Counted from the stretch's first letter, positions 1 to 9,798 are shown. The stretch is 64,000 bases of DNA from Methanosarcina flavescens (GCF_001304615.2 NZ_CP032683.1:1240001-1304000); one strand, 5' to 3'. The notes: a model not told the origin generated them from the letters alone. Translations and numbers: made by a program.

Positions 1-216
1 GGTTATGACCTGCCAATTACAAGAAAACTCTCAGAAGAGCTCGATATCCCTATTATAGCTTCAGGAGGAGTCGGAAACCCTCAGCACATTTATGAAGGAT
101 TCTCAATCGGAAAAGCCGATGCCGCCCTTGCAGCAAGCATTTTCCACTTCAGGGAATACTCAATTAAGGAAGTTAAAGAATATCTTAAGGAACGGGGAAT
201 CCCTGTCAGACTCTAA
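1..216 (+). CDS. hisF: HisF, imidazole glycerol phosphate synthase cyclase subunit (3' end only)
   Basis: The window opens inside this gene: 71 codons remain, in frame from base 1 to a TAA stop. HisF makes IGP and AICAR in the sixth step of histidine synthesis, using ammonia supplied by HisH. The visible part is the last quarter of the TIM barrel. It includes the phosphate-binding segment [12 protein letters not shown] and the HisF-type end in which [10 protein letters not shown] is followed by a helix and GIPVRL. The N-terminal catalytic Asp and the start lie outside the window. hisS (25995) is the only other histidine-related gene here, so no operon can be judged. Confidence 0.93.
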   Translation, partial: GYDLPITRKLSEELDIPIIASGGVGNPQHIYEGFSIGKADAALAASIFHFREYSIKEVKEYLKERGIPVRL

Positions 217-315
217 AATTCAGGAAAAGGTTGTAAAGGCAAAAAGTAAGTCAGGCAACTAACATCACGCCGACTAAAAATTTTCCGGAATAAAATAAGG
301 GAATGGGGAAGAACA

Positions 316-603
316 ATGGAAGTCTCAGAATTCCAGAGGATAATGTACGAGCTCTATGCACATAACGACAGGAGAAGGGGAGGTAAGGCTACAATGCTCT
401 GGCTTGTTGAGGAAGTAGGAGAACTTGCCGAAGCCATCCGCAGAGAAGAGCCAGAAAATATAGAGGAAGAACTTGCAGACTGCTTCGCCTGGATAGGGGC
501 GCTTGCCAATCTCTACGGCGTGAACCTCGAAGAAGCTTTCCTTAAAAAGTACCCTGGCATATGCCCTACCTGCAAACAAAAACCTTGCATCTGTACGGAT
601 TGA
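316..603 (+). CDS. MazG-like nucleotide pyrophosphohydrolase
   Basis: A 95-residue protein with the MazG/all-alpha NTP pyrophosphohydrolase core. The metal-binding EEVGELAEAI lies near residues 31-40 and the second acidic motif EEELADCFAW near 49-58. The family hydrolyses (d)NTPs to the monophosphate and pyrophosphate, cleaning the nucleotide pool. The C-terminus adds four cysteines (CPTCKQKPCIC) that could bind a metal; this small zinc-knuckle-like tail is an addition to the basic fold. A GGGGAAG ribosome site sits about 7 nt before the ATG. The gene lies 100 bp after hisF on the same strand. The substrate cannot be told from sequence. Confidence 0.85.
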   Translation: MEVSEFQRIMYELYAHNDRRRGGKATMLWLVEEVGELAEAIRREEPENIEEELADCFAWIGALANLYGVNLEEAFLKKYPGICPTCKQKPCICTD

Positions 604-795
604 AAGTGGTAAGTATTTTATTCGAGAAATCTGAATACCAGGCTTTTTTTTGGAACTTATATCATGCCGGAATCATCATCTGTGAGATCTTTTACATATT
701 TACTTTCATATATTTTGAGATACTTTTTTATTTATTAAAGTCAATATCTTATATGGAATTCTTATCTGGATTCTTCATTTATCGGGGGAACACAA

Positions 796-1197
796 ATGTC
801 AGAAGTCGAAACCATGGAACTTCTTGAGGGTGTGCAGATTAAGGTACTTAACAACACTGGCGAGGATCTTGTGCTGCAGGCTCAGAAAATTGAGAAAGGA
901 ATGTTCAAGAAAGGTCAGCGGGCTCCTGCTAGAATCGGGTCTTATGAGGAAGAAAGCTTTGAACTTGTTGCATGTGAAGGAAGCTGTGAAGGTGGAGCAG
1001 ATATCGAAGGATGGGTAAAGTACGGGCTGGGATGTACGGAAGGGTATTGCAAGATACACTTCAGATACGTGGGGAAAACAAACAAACTAGGTTACTCCTG
1101 TGAATGCCACATACGTGATGGGAAGATGCTCTGCGAAGCCTCAACGGACGAGAAAACTGGAAGAATAGTGAGCTGGATAATAGGACCAAAGGAGTAA
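796..1197 (+). CDS. Small Cys-containing protein, aegerolysin-like beta-sandwich pattern
   Basis: 133 residues with no signal peptide and no membrane segment. The opening VQIKVLNNTGEDLVL, followed by KGMFKKGQRAPARIGSYEEE, a central GWVKYGL strand and IHFRY, follows the order seen in aegerolysin / Bacillus ET79-type crystal proteins: an NNTG strand, a charged loop, a G-x-V-x-Y strand and an I-x-F/H strand. This is pattern matching by eye, so the family call is tentative. Seven cysteines (CEGSC, C-x4-C, C-x-C and one further) suggest disulphides or metal binding. GGGG lies 8 nt before the ATG, and a TATA-like TCTTATATGG lies near 747. An alternative start is at 814. Confidence 0.7.
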   Translation: MSEVETMELLEGVQIKVLNNTGEDLVLQAQKIEKGMFKKGQRAPARIGSYEEESFELVACEGSCEGGADIEGWVKYGLGCTEGYCKIHFRYVGKTNKLGYSCECHIRDGKMLCEASTDEKTGRIVSWIIGPKE

Positions 1198-1623
1198 ACC
1201 CAAAAGAAATGCTCACTGGACTTTGTCCGATAATGTTTTTAATCCATAGCTTCTTTGTTATTTTGGCTATGCTACGACCCTGGTTGTAATTTAATATCTT
1301 ATAGCAGAGCGGACAAAAAGCTCTGCTAATTTAATCAATAATGCCCGTAATCTATAATTATACCAGGTAATCTGTGACTGATCGTCAATAAAAACGGATT
1401 TTATAATATTTTTCAAATAGTTTTTGAAGTCTGTAGAAAAACGGATCGGATTAGCCGTTTCGTTTTTGATTTTTCCTTCAATAACTGCTTTTGTCATAAG
1501 TACAAGATTCTTTGCGCCGCCTTTAGAATGCCGTAGTTTTCTCTTATAAATTCAGTTCCAGGTTTCCCGGAAAGGAAGGGAATGCCAAAGCTTAATTAAG
1601 GGCAGGTTCTGTAATCCCATCTG
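1198..1623. other. Intergenic region, 426 bp
   Basis: AT-rich spacer. A 68-codon frame on the minus strand (1291-1497) has no good ribosome site and no recognisable motif, and I do not call it a gene. TTAATTAA at 1592-1599 is centred about 29 bp before the ATG at 1624, the distance expected for an archaeal TATA box driving a leaderless transcript. No Shine-Dalgarno sequence precedes that ATG, which fits. Confidence 0.4.
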
Positions 1624-4164
1624 ATGAAGCCTAAAAAACCGGAACTGCTTGCCCCGGCAGGCGGCATGGAAGCTTTTGTTGCAGCCGTAGAAAACGGAGC
1701 GGATGCCGTATACGTTGGAGCCAGGGCTTTCAGTGCTCGGGGGTATGCCTCGAATTTCTCAGAGAAAGAACTTGAGGAGGCCATTGACTATGCTCATCTC
1801 AGAGGCGTGAAGGTATATGTAACCGTAAACACGCTGCTTAAGGAAGAAGAAGTGGAAGATGCCCTTAAACTGCTTTCCTGCCTGAGAGAAATAGGAACAG
1901 ACGCGGTCATAGTCCAGGATCTCGGACTAATCTCGCTTGCAGGAAAATATCTCCCAGATCTTCCACTGCATGCGAGCACACAAATGACCCTTCACAACAG
2001 CGAAGGGATCGAGTTTGTAAAAAAACTGGGTATAGAAAGGGCTGTGCTCTCACGAGAGTCTTCACTTGAAGAGATAAGACGGATAAAAGAGAAAACCGGG
2101 ACTGAAATTGAAGTTTTCATACATGGGGCTCTTTGCATTTCCTATTCCGGCCAGTGCCTTCTTAGCAGCCTTATAGGGGGAAGGAGCGGAAATCGAGGAT
2201 TCTGTGCCCAACCCTGCCGTAAAAAGTACAGGCTTTACTGTGAAGGGAAACCGATCAAAACAACAGGCAGCTATCTCCTGAGTCCGAAAGATCTTAACAC
2301 TACCTCAGGCCTGGGAGCTCTTATAGAAGCCGGAATCGAGTCCTTCAAAATTGAAGGGCGCATGAAAAGACCTGAGTATGTAGCAGGCGTTGTCAGAATT
2401 TACCGCCGCCTGATTGACAGGTACATTGAAAATCCTGCAAAGTATTTTGTTTTCGAAGAAGAGCAGGAAACACTCATCCAGCTTTTTAACAGGGGTTTTA
2501 CTCAAGGTTACTTTTTTGAAAATCCACGCTGGGAGCTCATGAGCCGGGAAAATCCGAACAACCGTGGAGTTCCTGCAGGTACGATTACAGGATATTACAG
2601 GCGTACAAACCGTATCCGTGTAAAACTCTCGCAGCCCCTTCGTCTGGGAGACGGAATAATGGTTGAAAACGCAGGAATAAGGCCCGAGGATAAAGGGAAA
2701 ATCATATCTTCAATGTACTCCGGAAAGAGCCCGGTATACAGCGCAGGAGCAGGAGATATAGTAGAGATTCCCTTCGATTCAAGGGTTCCAGCAGGAAGCA
2801 CAATATACAGGACATATGACAAAAAGCTTATGGACTCCCTCAAAAAAGAATGTGAATCCGGAAACCTGAGACCTAAAATCCCTGTATTCATCAAGGCTGA
2901 CATTGCACCTGGAATGCCTGTGAGGCTTGAGGTAAAAGACAGGGATTCAAACACAATAACAATTGAATCTGAGTATATGGTTGAGAAGGCTGAAAAGCAG
3001 CCTACTTCAAAGGACCGGATAGAAAAGCAGCTCTCAAAACTCGGAAACACGCTTTTTGAGGCTTCTGAACTTCATGTCTCTGTGGAAGGGGACGTTTTTA
3101 TTCCTGTCGGACAGTTAAACGAACTGAGGACAAAGGCAATAGAGCAACTTGAAAACCTGCGGATTTCCAGGTGGAAACGAAAACCTATCGATACTCTGCA
3201 ATTCTTTGAATCTGAAGAAAAAGCAGACCTGGATGCAGGAAAACCTGTGAAAGAAAAAATTCCAACGCTTCCTATGCTCTCGGTTTCCGTGTATTCTCTT
3301 GAGGGACTTAAAGGGGCGCTTGCGGGTGGAGCCGATCAGGTCTATTTCGGAGAAGGGCTCTTCAGAAGGCCAGAAACTGCAGGGCAAAAAGAAAGCTCTG
3401 CACAGGAGCTTGATGCTGTTTTTGAAAATGCGGTTTCAGAGACGCAAAATGCAGGCAAGAAAATTTATCTCATTACCCCAAAAGTCGTGAAAGACTCCGA
3501 AATGAGATCTGTCGAAAGAACCTTCTTTCGCGTAAGAGAACTGGGGGCTGATGGCATTGTTGTCTCAAATCTTGGAACTCTGAACCTTGCAAAAGCTAGG
3601 AAAATCCCTTTTATTGCAGATAGTCCACTTAATATCTTTAACAGTCACACTTTTGCCCTTATGCTGCAGGAAGGGGCTCAAATGACTGTAATTTCACCAG
3701 AACTCACCGTTGAGGAGTTAAAAAATATTGTTTCTTATGGACCTGCAGAGTGCATCGTTCACGGCCGCCTTGAACTCATGGAATCGGAGCACTGCCTTAC
3801 AGGCGGGCTTCTTGGGGACGATAAAGGTTTGTGCAATGCTCCATGCAGGTCAGGAAAGTTTGCACTGATAGACGAGAAAAACTACGAGTTTCCTCTGCTT
3901 ATGGACTATGAATGCAGAATGCACCTCCTTAACTCAAGATCACTCTGCATGCTCGAATATATTCCTGAAATCCTTGAAAGCGGAGTTTCAAGTATAAGGA
4001 TCGAAACTCTGGGGATGGAGAATCCTGACGAAATAAGAAGAGTAACTCGCGCTTACAGGAACGCAATTGATGCATATATTGATACCGGGAAGCATGGAAA
4101 GGAAAACTGCGAAAAGCTTGGAAAGGGCTTTACCACAGGACACTATTTTAGAGGTGTACAGTAA
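1624..4164 (+). CDS. U32 family protein (RlhA-like, duplicated U32 module)
   Basis: 846 residues. The N-terminal module starts PELLAPAGGMEAFVAAVENGADAVYVG and carries the U32 signature near residues 165-200 (HGALC, SGQC, GRSGN, then CAQPCR), whose cysteines are likely Fe-S or metal ligands. A second, more divergent module begins near residue 555 (GGADQVYFGEGLF) and repeats the Cys pattern near 720-745 (GRLELM, HCLTGG, CNAPCR). This long layout resembles the U32/DUF3656 proteins that include E. coli RlhA, a 23S rRNA C2501 hydroxylase. Many U32 proteins were annotated as peptidases but act in RNA or cofactor hydroxylation. Function here is inferred; the family is clear. The start has no Shine-Dalgarno and may be leaderless. 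Confidence 0.88.
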   Translation: MKPKKPELLAPAGGMEAFVAAVENGADAVYVGARAFSARGYASNFSEKELEEAIDYAHLRGVKVYVTVNTLLKEEEVEDALKLLSCLREIGTDAVIVQDLGLISLAGKYLPDLPLHASTQMTLHNSEGIEFVKKLGIERAVLSRESSLEEIRRIKEKTGTEIEVFIHGALCISYSGQCLLSSLIGGRSGNRGFCAQPCRKKYRLYCEGKPIKTTGSYLLSPKDLNTTSGLGALIEAGIESFKIEGRMKRPEYVAGVVRIYRRLIDRYIENPAKYFVFEEEQETLIQLFNRGFTQGYFFENPRWELMSRENPNNRGVPAGTITGYYRRTNRIRVKLSQPLRLGDGIMVENAGIRPEDKGKIISSMYSGKSPVYSAGAGDIVEIPFDSRVPAGSTIYRTYDKKLMDSLKKECESGNLRPKIPVFIKADIAPGMPVRLEVKDRDSNTITIESEYMVEKAEKQPTSKDRIEKQLSKLGNTLFEASELHVSVEGDVFIPVGQLNELRTKAIEQLENLRISRWKRKPIDTLQFFESEEKADLDAGKPVKEKIPTLPMLSVSVYSLEGLKGALAGGADQVYFGEGLFRRPETAGQKESSAQELDAVFENAVSETQNAGKKIYLITPKVVKDSEMRSVERTFFRVRELGADGIVVSNLGTLNLAKARKIPFIADSPLNIFNSHTFALMLQEGAQMTVISPELTVEELKNIVSYGPAECIVHGRLELMESEHCLTGGLLGDDKGLCNAPCRSGKFALIDEKNYEFPLLMDYECRMHLLNSRSLCMLEYIPEILESGVSSIRIETLGMENPDEIRRVTRAYRNAIDAYIDTGKHGKENCEKLGKGFTTGHYFRGVQ

Positions 4165-4207
4165 AAGCTGAGATTGCCGGAAAAACGAGTTAAAAGGTGA
4201 AAAGAAC

Positions 4208-4666
4208 ATGGAATATCTGGATAAAGCAATAATTTCCGAAAAACAAAGCCCGAAAATTTTTCTTTCTGGCTCGATCCGCGGAGGAAGGCAACTGCTTGAG
4301 ACATACAGGTTTATATTTGATACCCTTGAGGAAGCAGGGGCTGAAGTACTCACCTGGCACGTTGCCGACCCTGAGCTGGAAAAAGTGGAGATGAGGATGA
4401 CAGAAGAAGAGATTTATGCCAGGGATATGGATTTGCTTGTAAGAAGTGATGCCCTGATTGCAGAGGTTACGGTACCTTCCACCGGGGTGGGTTACGAAAT
4501 CTGCAGGGCGCTTGTCCGTAAAATTCCTGTGCTCTGTCTCTACAATCCGAACGCAGCAGTTTCGGCAATGGTGCTCGGAAATCCAGATCCTTTGCTTGAG
4601 GCAAGGGCTTATCCGGATAAAACCTCACTCAAAAATATTATTACTGAATTTATAAGGAATTTCTGA
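4208..4666 (+). CDS. Nucleoside 2-deoxyribosyltransferase family (DNPH1/Rcl-like nucleotide N-hydrolase)
   Basis: 152 residues. The start [18 protein letters not shown] gives the phosphate-binding loop of this Rossmann-like family. [23 protein letters not shown] supplies the conserved Asp, the Glu of AEV and the G-x-G-x-E nucleophile motif. Family members cleave or exchange the N-glycosidic bond of (deoxy)nucleosides or their 5'-monophosphates; the S-x3-GG loop favours a DNPH1-type monophosphate hydrolase. An AAGGTGA ribosome site lies 7 nt before the ATG. The gene follows the U32 gene by 43 bp and could be cotranscribed. With the MazG-like gene it suggests nucleotide salvage, but no pathway is demonstrated. 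Confidence 0.82.
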   Translation: MEYLDKAIISEKQSPKIFLSGSIRGGRQLLETYRFIFDTLEEAGAEVLTWHVADPELEKVEMRMTEEEIYARDMDLLVRSDALIAEVTVPSTGVGYEICRALVRKIPVLCLYNPNAAVSAMVLGNPDPLLEARAYPDKTSLKNIITEFIRNF

Positions 4667-4780
4667 GAAGAAAAAATCTATATTAACCTCTGTTCTAAAC
4701 GAAAAGCCAATAGATATGTTGCTTAAACCTGAAATGTGAGCTTTTATTCTCTGCAAAGGTATTATAACACTCAGTGATAA

Positions 4781-4789
4781 TTATAAATA
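4781..4789 (+). promoter_or_regulatory. Putative TATA box for the BofA-like gene
   Basis: TTATAAATA, centred about 28 bp upstream of the ATG at 4813, with no ribosome site in between. The spacing implies transcription starting at or next to the start codon, i.e. a leaderless mRNA. Confidence 0.5.
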
Positions 4790-4812
4790 AGTTGAGATCC
4801 TATTTATGACTC

Positions 4813-5070
4813 ATGGTAGTTGAAATTATAGAAATTTTAGTACTGGTTCTGGCAATTGTAGTGGCCTTCCTCCTGTATAAAGTCCTGAAGACCGCAACTG
4901 GCCTTGCAATAAATGCAGTACTCGGGGTCTTAGTCCTGTTCGCAGCAAAAGTTTTTCTTGGACTTAACATTGCAATTACGTGGGTGGCAGTTATTATCTG
5001 TGCAATAGGCGGCATTTTCGGAGCGCTTGCCATAATTGTGTTAAACTATTTGAAAATAGCATTCGTATAA
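4813..5070 (+). CDS. BofA-like small membrane protein
   Basis: 85 residues, almost all hydrophobic, with about three membrane segments (residues 3-22, 30-50 and 55-80). The middle GLAINAVLGVLVLFAAKVFLG and the final segment match the pattern of the pro-sigmaK processing inhibitor BofA family, which has many archaeal members outside sporulation. Its role in archaea is unknown. It stands alone between convergent or unrelated genes and has no Shine-Dalgarno site (see the TATA box at 4781). Confidence 0.75.
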   Translation: MVVEIIEILVLVLAIVVAFLLYKVLKTATGLAINAVLGVLVLFAAKVFLGLNIAITWVAVIICAIGGIFGALAIIVLNYLKIAFV

Positions 5071-5191
5071 TAGGCAAACGGGGAAAGATAGCAGAGATGA
5101 CTGAAAGCTATTGAGGAGGATACAAACCTAGAAGAAGTTTTTTAAAGGTTCAGGAAAGGAGAAACTCAGGATTTCCTGTATGAAAATAATC

Positions 5192-5872
5192 TCAGGATTT
5201 CCGGAAGATTCCTCTTACCAGATGCCTTCTATAAGTTTCTCCTCTGAATGTTTTTTCTTTTATTACCTCTTCTAGCTCGATGACCTCAAATCTCCCGAAA
5301 AGTGCCCTTACTTCCCCTTTGGTAAAATAATGGTAAATTATACCACTTTGTCGGGCAAAAGTCCTTTCCTCATAAGGGGTTGAAATTTCTCCCCCGCAGC
5401 GCATATCCTCACAGCCGAAGGCTTCAAATAAAACAAACCCGCCTTTCCTGAGTATGTAATGAAACTCCCTGACTGCGGATTCTCTTTCTTCTTTGAAGAG
5501 GTGCTGGAGCACTCCATAACAGAGAATTCCGTCAAAAGCATGGGCTTTGAGAGGAAGTTCTGACACATCTGCCCCGAGATGTTCAGCAAACCTGCCGCTC
5601 CGTACTATCTGAGCTCTGGAAGCTTTAAGGGCAGTTAAAGAAACATCAATTCCAATTGCGTCGTAATGCCTTGCAAGTTCACCAAGGTATCTGCCATTCC
5701 CTGATCCGGCATCAAGCACCCTGGACCCGGGCAGAAGATGAGCCTGTATATCCCGGACAGGTGCAGGCCCGCCCCATTTCAGGTGGGCATATTCCCTGTC
5801 CCAGGCAAGGAAGTGATTTTTTGCAGGCGTTGCCTGAGAACTTGAGAGGCTGTAAGCATCCGATTTATACAT
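5192..5872 (-). CDS. Class I SAM-dependent methyltransferase
   Basis: 226 residues. Motif I is VLDAGSGNGRYLGELA near residues 51-66, followed by an acidic strand end (AIGIDVS) and the LPLKAHAFDGILCYGVLQHL segment typical of Methyltransf_11/25 enzymes. The ATG lies 2 nt after the lysS stop, so the two genes are almost surely one transcript. Proximity to lysS may hint at a tRNA or translation substrate, but no substrate-specific domain is visible and this remains a guess. Confidence 0.82.
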   Translation of the reverse strand: MYKSDAYSLSSSQATPAKNHFLAWDREYAHLKWGGPAPVRDIQAHLLPGSRVLDAGSGNGRYLGELARHYDAIGIDVSLTALKASRAQIVRSGRFAEHLGADVSELPLKAHAFDGILCYGVLQHLFKEERESAVREFHYILRKGGFVLFEAFGCEDMRCGGEISTPYEERTFARQSGIIYHYFTKGEVRALFGRFEVIELEEVIKEKTFRGETYRRHLVRGIFRKS

Positions 5873-5874
5873 AT

Positions 5875-7488
5875 TTATTCTTGTTTTTCAGGGCTGTAGG
5901 TTGAGGCTTCTTTGAATCTTTCTACCAGGAATTCCTTCTCAAAGGAAGACAGGAACCACCCAGCTTTGGGGCCCGAGTTTTGCCCAAGTATTGAGATATA
6001 AATTGCTTTGAAAAGCTCCCTGGGGTCCACCTGCGGAGCAGGATTATTTAACTTTTCTGCAATCAGCCTGTTCAGTTCTGAACCCTCATCTTTTGCGGAA
6101 TAGATCAGCATATGATATTCTTCACCGCTAATTTCCCCTCTGGTTTCTATAAGATCTGCAATGGCTGAAAGGAAAGCTTTCTGGGGCTCGGATAGGGTTG
6201 CAGCCTGCACAGGCACCTTCTCTTTCACATTAAACTTGGCAAAAGGTGGAGCATAGAGTTTAAGCCATTTAGAGACATTTTTTGTAAGTTCCTTTATACA
6301 CTTTTTATCTTCAATTGAAAAGCCTGAGCGTTTTACAATTTTCAATATCTGGTCAAAGTCCCCTCTTGCTACCTGATAGATTGTCACCATCTGCTTGAAA
6401 GGAACTTCAGACTGGCAGATGCCTGTTGCCCTGGAAAGCTCATAAACTCGACTTTGGAAAACCCCAAGCGAAGGATTGTTTTCCCTGAACAGCGTTCTGA
6501 GCCTTTCGTATTCGTCAACAAGGGTTAGAAGCGGTTGTCCAGGATCGAACTGGATATGTTTCTCAGGTTTTGTGCGTATAATCAAATAGCGAAGAACCTC
6601 AGGAGGCACAACTTCAAGCATATCCGAAATCGAGATGACAACTCCAGTAGAAGAGGACATTGCACCCTGCTTTCCAAGCATTATCCACTCATAGACAATA
6701 GGATAAGGAGGTTCGTGCCCGAAAATCTCTTTTACTATCCTCTTTCCAGTATCGTAAGAACCACCCTTTGAAGCGTGATCTTTCCCAAAAGGTTCGACTG
6801 TTACTCCTAAAACCGCCCAGCGAGCAGGCCAGTCTACGCGCCAGGTGAGTTTTCCTCCCCCTGCCATTGGCACAGTACCGGAGTGCCCACATGCACAGAC
6901 ATAACCCACAATCTCAGCCTCAAGATCAAAATCCGTAACCTTTGTTGTTGTAATCCTTCCACACTGGTTGCATCTCGGGTTGAAAGGGTTCCAATCCGGT
7001 GCTACAGTCTTCCCCGAGACTTCCTCAAGGATTCTTGCAATAGCATCCCTTTTAACCAGGGCAGTTTTTATTGCTTCGGTGTATCTGCCTGCCCTGTACA
7101 TTTCATCTGCCCTGTAAACCTGCGGATTGATTCCCAGGCGCCTGAGGGCTTCCAGGAAAGGTTTCAGAAAATGCTCGGCATAATTTGCGCAATTTCCGCA
7201 GGGGCAGGGAATTTCAGATATCGGTTTTCCCACGTATTCAGCATAACTTTCGGGAAGGAACGGATAAACTTTGCGCAGGGGATCGTAATTATCTGCAATA
7301 TAAATGAAATTAGCATCTGCTCCTTTATCAATAAGCGATCTATAAGCTGCATCGGCAGTCACGACTTCTCTCATGTTGCCTATGTGAATGTGCCCTGATG
7401 GAGTGATGCCTGTAGCAACAAGGTGCTTGTCGCCTTTTTTTAACACGTCTTCGGCTATGACGTCTGCCCAGTGAATTGTATCAACCAT
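5875..7488 (-). CDS. lysS: Lysyl-tRNA synthetase, class I
   Basis: 537 residues from the ATG at 7488, chosen over an upstream start at 7512 because GGTGAG lies 4 nt before it. The HIGH-type motif is [10 protein letters not shown] near residue 31-40; the KMSKS counterpart is AMSSS near residue 282. Four paired cysteines (CNQCG and CACGHSG regions) form the usual zinc insertion. Class I LysRS attaches lysine to tRNA-Lys and is typical of archaea. Methanosarcina species are known to hold both class I and class II LysRS, and early work proposed that both acted on tRNA-Pyl. A methyltransferase follows 2 nt downstream. The upstream region is occupied by a hairpin array (7500-7745). Confidence 0.95.
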   Translation of the reverse strand: MVDTIHWADVIAEDVLKKGDKHLVATGITPSGHIHIGNMREVVTADAAYRSLIDKGADANFIYIADNYDPLRKVYPFLPESYAEYVGKPISEIPCPCGNCANYAEHFLKPFLEALRRLGINPQVYRADEMYRAGRYTEAIKTALVKRDAIARILEEVSGKTVAPDWNPFNPRCNQCGRITTTKVTDFDLEAEIVGYVCACGHSGTVPMAGGGKLTWRVDWPARWAVLGVTVEPFGKDHASKGGSYDTGKRIVKEIFGHEPPYPIVYEWIMLGKQGAMSSSTGVVISISDMLEVVPPEVLRYLIIRTKPEKHIQFDPGQPLLTLVDEYERLRTLFRENNPSLGVFQSRVYELSRATGICQSEVPFKQMVTIYQVARGDFDQILKIVKRSGFSIEDKKCIKELTKNVSKWLKLYAPPFAKFNVKEKVPVQAATLSEPQKAFLSAIADLIETRGEISGEEYHMLIYSAKDEGSELNRLIAEKLNNPAPQVDPRELFKAIYISILGQNSGPKAGWFLSSFEKEFLVERFKEASTYSPEKQE

Positions 7489-7499
7489 ATTTCTCACCA

Positions 7500-7745
7500 G
7501 AATTACAAGCACAAGCTTTTTTGAAAAAGCTTGATCGCAAGTCTTTTCAGAAAAAGTTTGATCACAAGCCTTTTCAAAAAAGGCTTGAGCGAAACCTTTT
7601 GAGAAAAGGTTTTATCGCAAACTTTTTAGAAAAAAGTTTGATCAAAAACCGGCGTGGTCGGCGTGGTCAAGCGGCACAACGCTTGGAGATAAACCGGCGC
7701 AGCGGTTTACGCAAACCTTTTCAGCATAGTCTTGATCAGAAGCTT
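7500..7745 (-). repeat. Multi-hairpin dispersed repeat, copy 1 (upstream of lysS)
   Basis: At least five palindromes follow each other at about 27-30 bp spacing: AAGCTTTTTTGAAAAAGCTT, an AAGTCTTTTC/GAAAAAGTTT pair, AAGCCTTTTC/AAAAGGCTT, AAACCTTTT/AAAAGGTTT and AAACTTTTT/AAAAAGTTT. They are joined by spacers built on GATC or GAGC. Next come a CGGCGTGGTCGGCGTGGTC segment, an AAGCG/CGCTT arm and AAACCG/CGGTTT. The same order occurs in reverse complement at 46850-47040. Read toward the downstream gene, both copies have the same orientation (before lysS here, before ubiA there). A 94-codon plus-strand frame across it is only a by-product of the repeat. Confidence 0.85.
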
Positions 7746-8219
7746 GAATTCACTTCATAATTATCATATCAATTAATAAACCTTGAGCTCGGAGGCAAAG
7801 AACTGAAGTTTACATTTTATTAATACGTTTGGTAAAAACGAAATAGCAGTAAAGGAAAACCAGATAAAAAAATAAAAAAAGAAGGAAAATAATGGAGGTT
7901 CAAAGGCAAATTATTCAGGAGTCTGCAGATTACGGAGATTTAATATGGCACTACACTAAACAAATCAAACAAACTTGATTTACCAAAATATAATAGCACA
8001 TAAAAATATATAAATATATCGAAATGGGTCGGATATGGGAAGAAAGATTAAAACTGATAGAACAAGCTAGATGAAAACAATATAAATGTAAGCTATTCCG
8101 AGAAAAATGTTAAGGCACAGGTTAACAGCTATGAAATTCAGGAAAAAATACGGTACAGCTCAAAAATGTTGAAGAAAAATTCATTCAATATATGACCAGT
8201 TAAATATCAAGGAATTAAA
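7746..8219. other. Intergenic region, AT-rich
   Basis: About 470 bp with no credible reading frame, RNA gene or repeat that I can see. It lies between the hairpin array and the 3' side of the PepSY gene. It probably holds promoter elements for neither neighbour, since both genes point away from or end toward it. Confidence 0.4.
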
Positions 8220-8221
8220 GG

Positions 8222-8240
8222 CTGCCTGCAAAGCAGGCAG
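8222..8240 (-). terminator. GC-rich hairpin downstream of the PepSY gene
   Basis: Perfect 8-bp stem CTGCCTGC-AAA-GCAGGCAG, about 120 nt past the minus-strand stop at 8360. It is the only strong hairpin in an AT-rich stretch, so it could end or stabilise the transcript. The following T run is weak. Confidence 0.4.
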
Positions 8241-8359
8241 TTGTAGGAGCCTATTAGCGAATAAATTCTTAATATGCCTAGCAATTTTAATGGTTTTACT
8301 GTCCCTGAAACGTCCTCCTATTATTTTTACAATTAAACAGTTTAAGTTTTCTGCAAGGA

Positions 8360-8983
8360 TCAATCGTCAAAAACAGGTTCAGAGCTCCATTTTACAATTT
8401 TTCCAGTAGCTGCATCAATTTCAAATTCGTACTCCACATTGTTATAAACAATAGATCCTTCATATACAGCCACTCCGTCTTCTGTATCCAGATGAAGCCG
8501 AATATTGGATTCCGTTGCTCCTGGAACTCTCGCAAGTGCAATGGACCTGGCTTTTTCTTCACCAATATACGTGTTAGTCTGGCCTAATTGCATATTGCTT
8601 GATATCGAATAGTTTTCCACATCAGAGTCAAAACTTAAAATTTCTCCGGTAGACGCATCAATCTCATAATCATACTCCTTATTACCGCTATAAAACTCGA
8701 TTTCATACTCCTGTCTACCATTGTCAGTGTCAAGCTCTGTTTTAACAAAAGTAACATTAGCTTCTGTAAGTCCGGCATCAGTAAGAGCTATTTCCTTTGC
8801 TTCTTCCATAGTGATAATATTGCCTATGCCGGTAGTATTCCCATCTGCGGGAGAGGGTGCAGAAGTTGCTGGGGATGCTGCTTCATCAGCAGTGTCCGTT
8901 GTCGCGTTCTCTGTAGATGTACAGCCAGTAACACTAATTGCTAACAAACTAACTATTAATATTGTGAATAGGGTTCTCTTCAT
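8360..8983 (-). CDS. PepSY-domain lipoprotein
   Basis: 207 residues. A signal peptide (residues 1-20) ends in the lipobox ISVTGC, so Cys21 is likely lipid-modified. A Thr/Ala/Pro-rich linker follows. Then come two PepSY repeats of about 70 residues: the first starts ITMEEAKEIALTDAGL and ends YDYEIDASTGEIL, the second starts YIGEEKARSIALARVPGA and ends YEFEIDAATGKIVKW. PepSY domains are extracytoplasmic and in other systems inhibit proteases or act in surface signalling. The gene stands alone, with about 800 bp of empty DNA upstream. Confidence 0.85.
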   Translation of the reverse strand: MKRTLFTILIVSLLAISVTGCTSTENATTDTADEAASPATSAPSPADGNTTGIGNIITMEEAKEIALTDAGLTEANVTFVKTELDTDNGRQEYEIEFYSGNKEYDYEIDASTGEILSFDSDVENYSISSNMQLGQTNTYIGEEKARSIALARVPGATESNIRLHLDTEDGVAVYEGSIVYNNVEYEFEIDAATGKIVKWSSEPVFDD

Positions 8984-9798
8984 ATGAAATACCTCTATAT
9001 ATTTTTTATTTTGTGTTACAGTATTTTAATTTTCTTATTTTCTTCCCACTCTCATGGTATTTCCAGAATCGATCCGTCTATTATGTTTACTCTAACCTTA
9101 TTTACCGGATATAACACATTGATAAACTTCCTGGATATAAAAACAGATTAAATAAAATTTATCTCAATTAGAAGTAATTCGCCCCCCGATTCTCTATTAT
9201 TTTTAATTTTATATAAAATTTTTTTATGTTTTATTCTCATGTTATAGTTTTATTTTTCACATTATAATTCATATATGAAATATATAAAATCATTCATTAT
9301 AAATGGCACTCATTATCATAAAAGAATAAGTCTTATTTATTTTTTATAAAAGTGGTACGGGAAATTACTGGGATATGGGTATAAAATATATCTGGTAATT
9401 GAAAATCAAGTGCCAAAAAGATATAAGCTATTTTTAAGGAAGCAGGTAGTAACTTATTATCTAACCAGGAAACACATTCAGAAGCGTATAAATCAGGAAT
9501 TCAGAAAATATAAATCAAGTACTTTAGAGACGACTTACTAACTTGTGACGGAATCTAACAGATACAGGGATGGTTACAAAGTAGAACAGGGTCGAAGTTC
9601 TGCTAGCTATAAAGAAATAATTAAAAAAATAGAATAACAGCAGGGGAGGTAGTTGCCGTTTTTTTAAGGATAACTTTTCAAACCTGCCTCAGGATTCACA
9701 GGTATTTTAGAGCTCCTTTTAGTGGCATGTGTTTGTTCTTTTAGATCTTTTTACCCCTGCTGTGGAGGAACATTTAATTTGCTACCTGAATTCTCTCC
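8984..9798. other. Intergenic region, 815 bp
   Basis: AT-rich, with no credible gene. A 9-bp inverted pair, CAGCAGGGG at 9638-9646 and CCCCTGCTG at 9754-9762, lies 107 bp apart just past the 3' end of the mtbB gene. It could fold the tail of the methylamine transcript. The promoter of the PepSY gene must lie near 8990-9040. Confidence 0.4.

Noticed and set aside
1291-1497. 68-codon minus-strand frame after the aegerolysin-like gene
   Set aside because: No ribosome site or motif, and AT-rich spacer composition.
7476-7760. 94-codon plus-strand frame over the hairpin array
   Set aside because: Its Lys/Phe-rich repetitive translation is dictated by the palindromic repeat, and the reverse-complement locus does not preserve it.
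8181-8363. 60-codon minus-strand frame after the PepSY lipoprotein
   Set aside because: It runs through the hairpin at 8222-8240 and has no ribosome site or protein-like pattern.
9638-9762. CAGCAGGGG / CCCCTGCTG as IS terminal repeats
   Set aside because: Only 125 bp apart, no target duplication or transposase; at most an mRNA tail structure.
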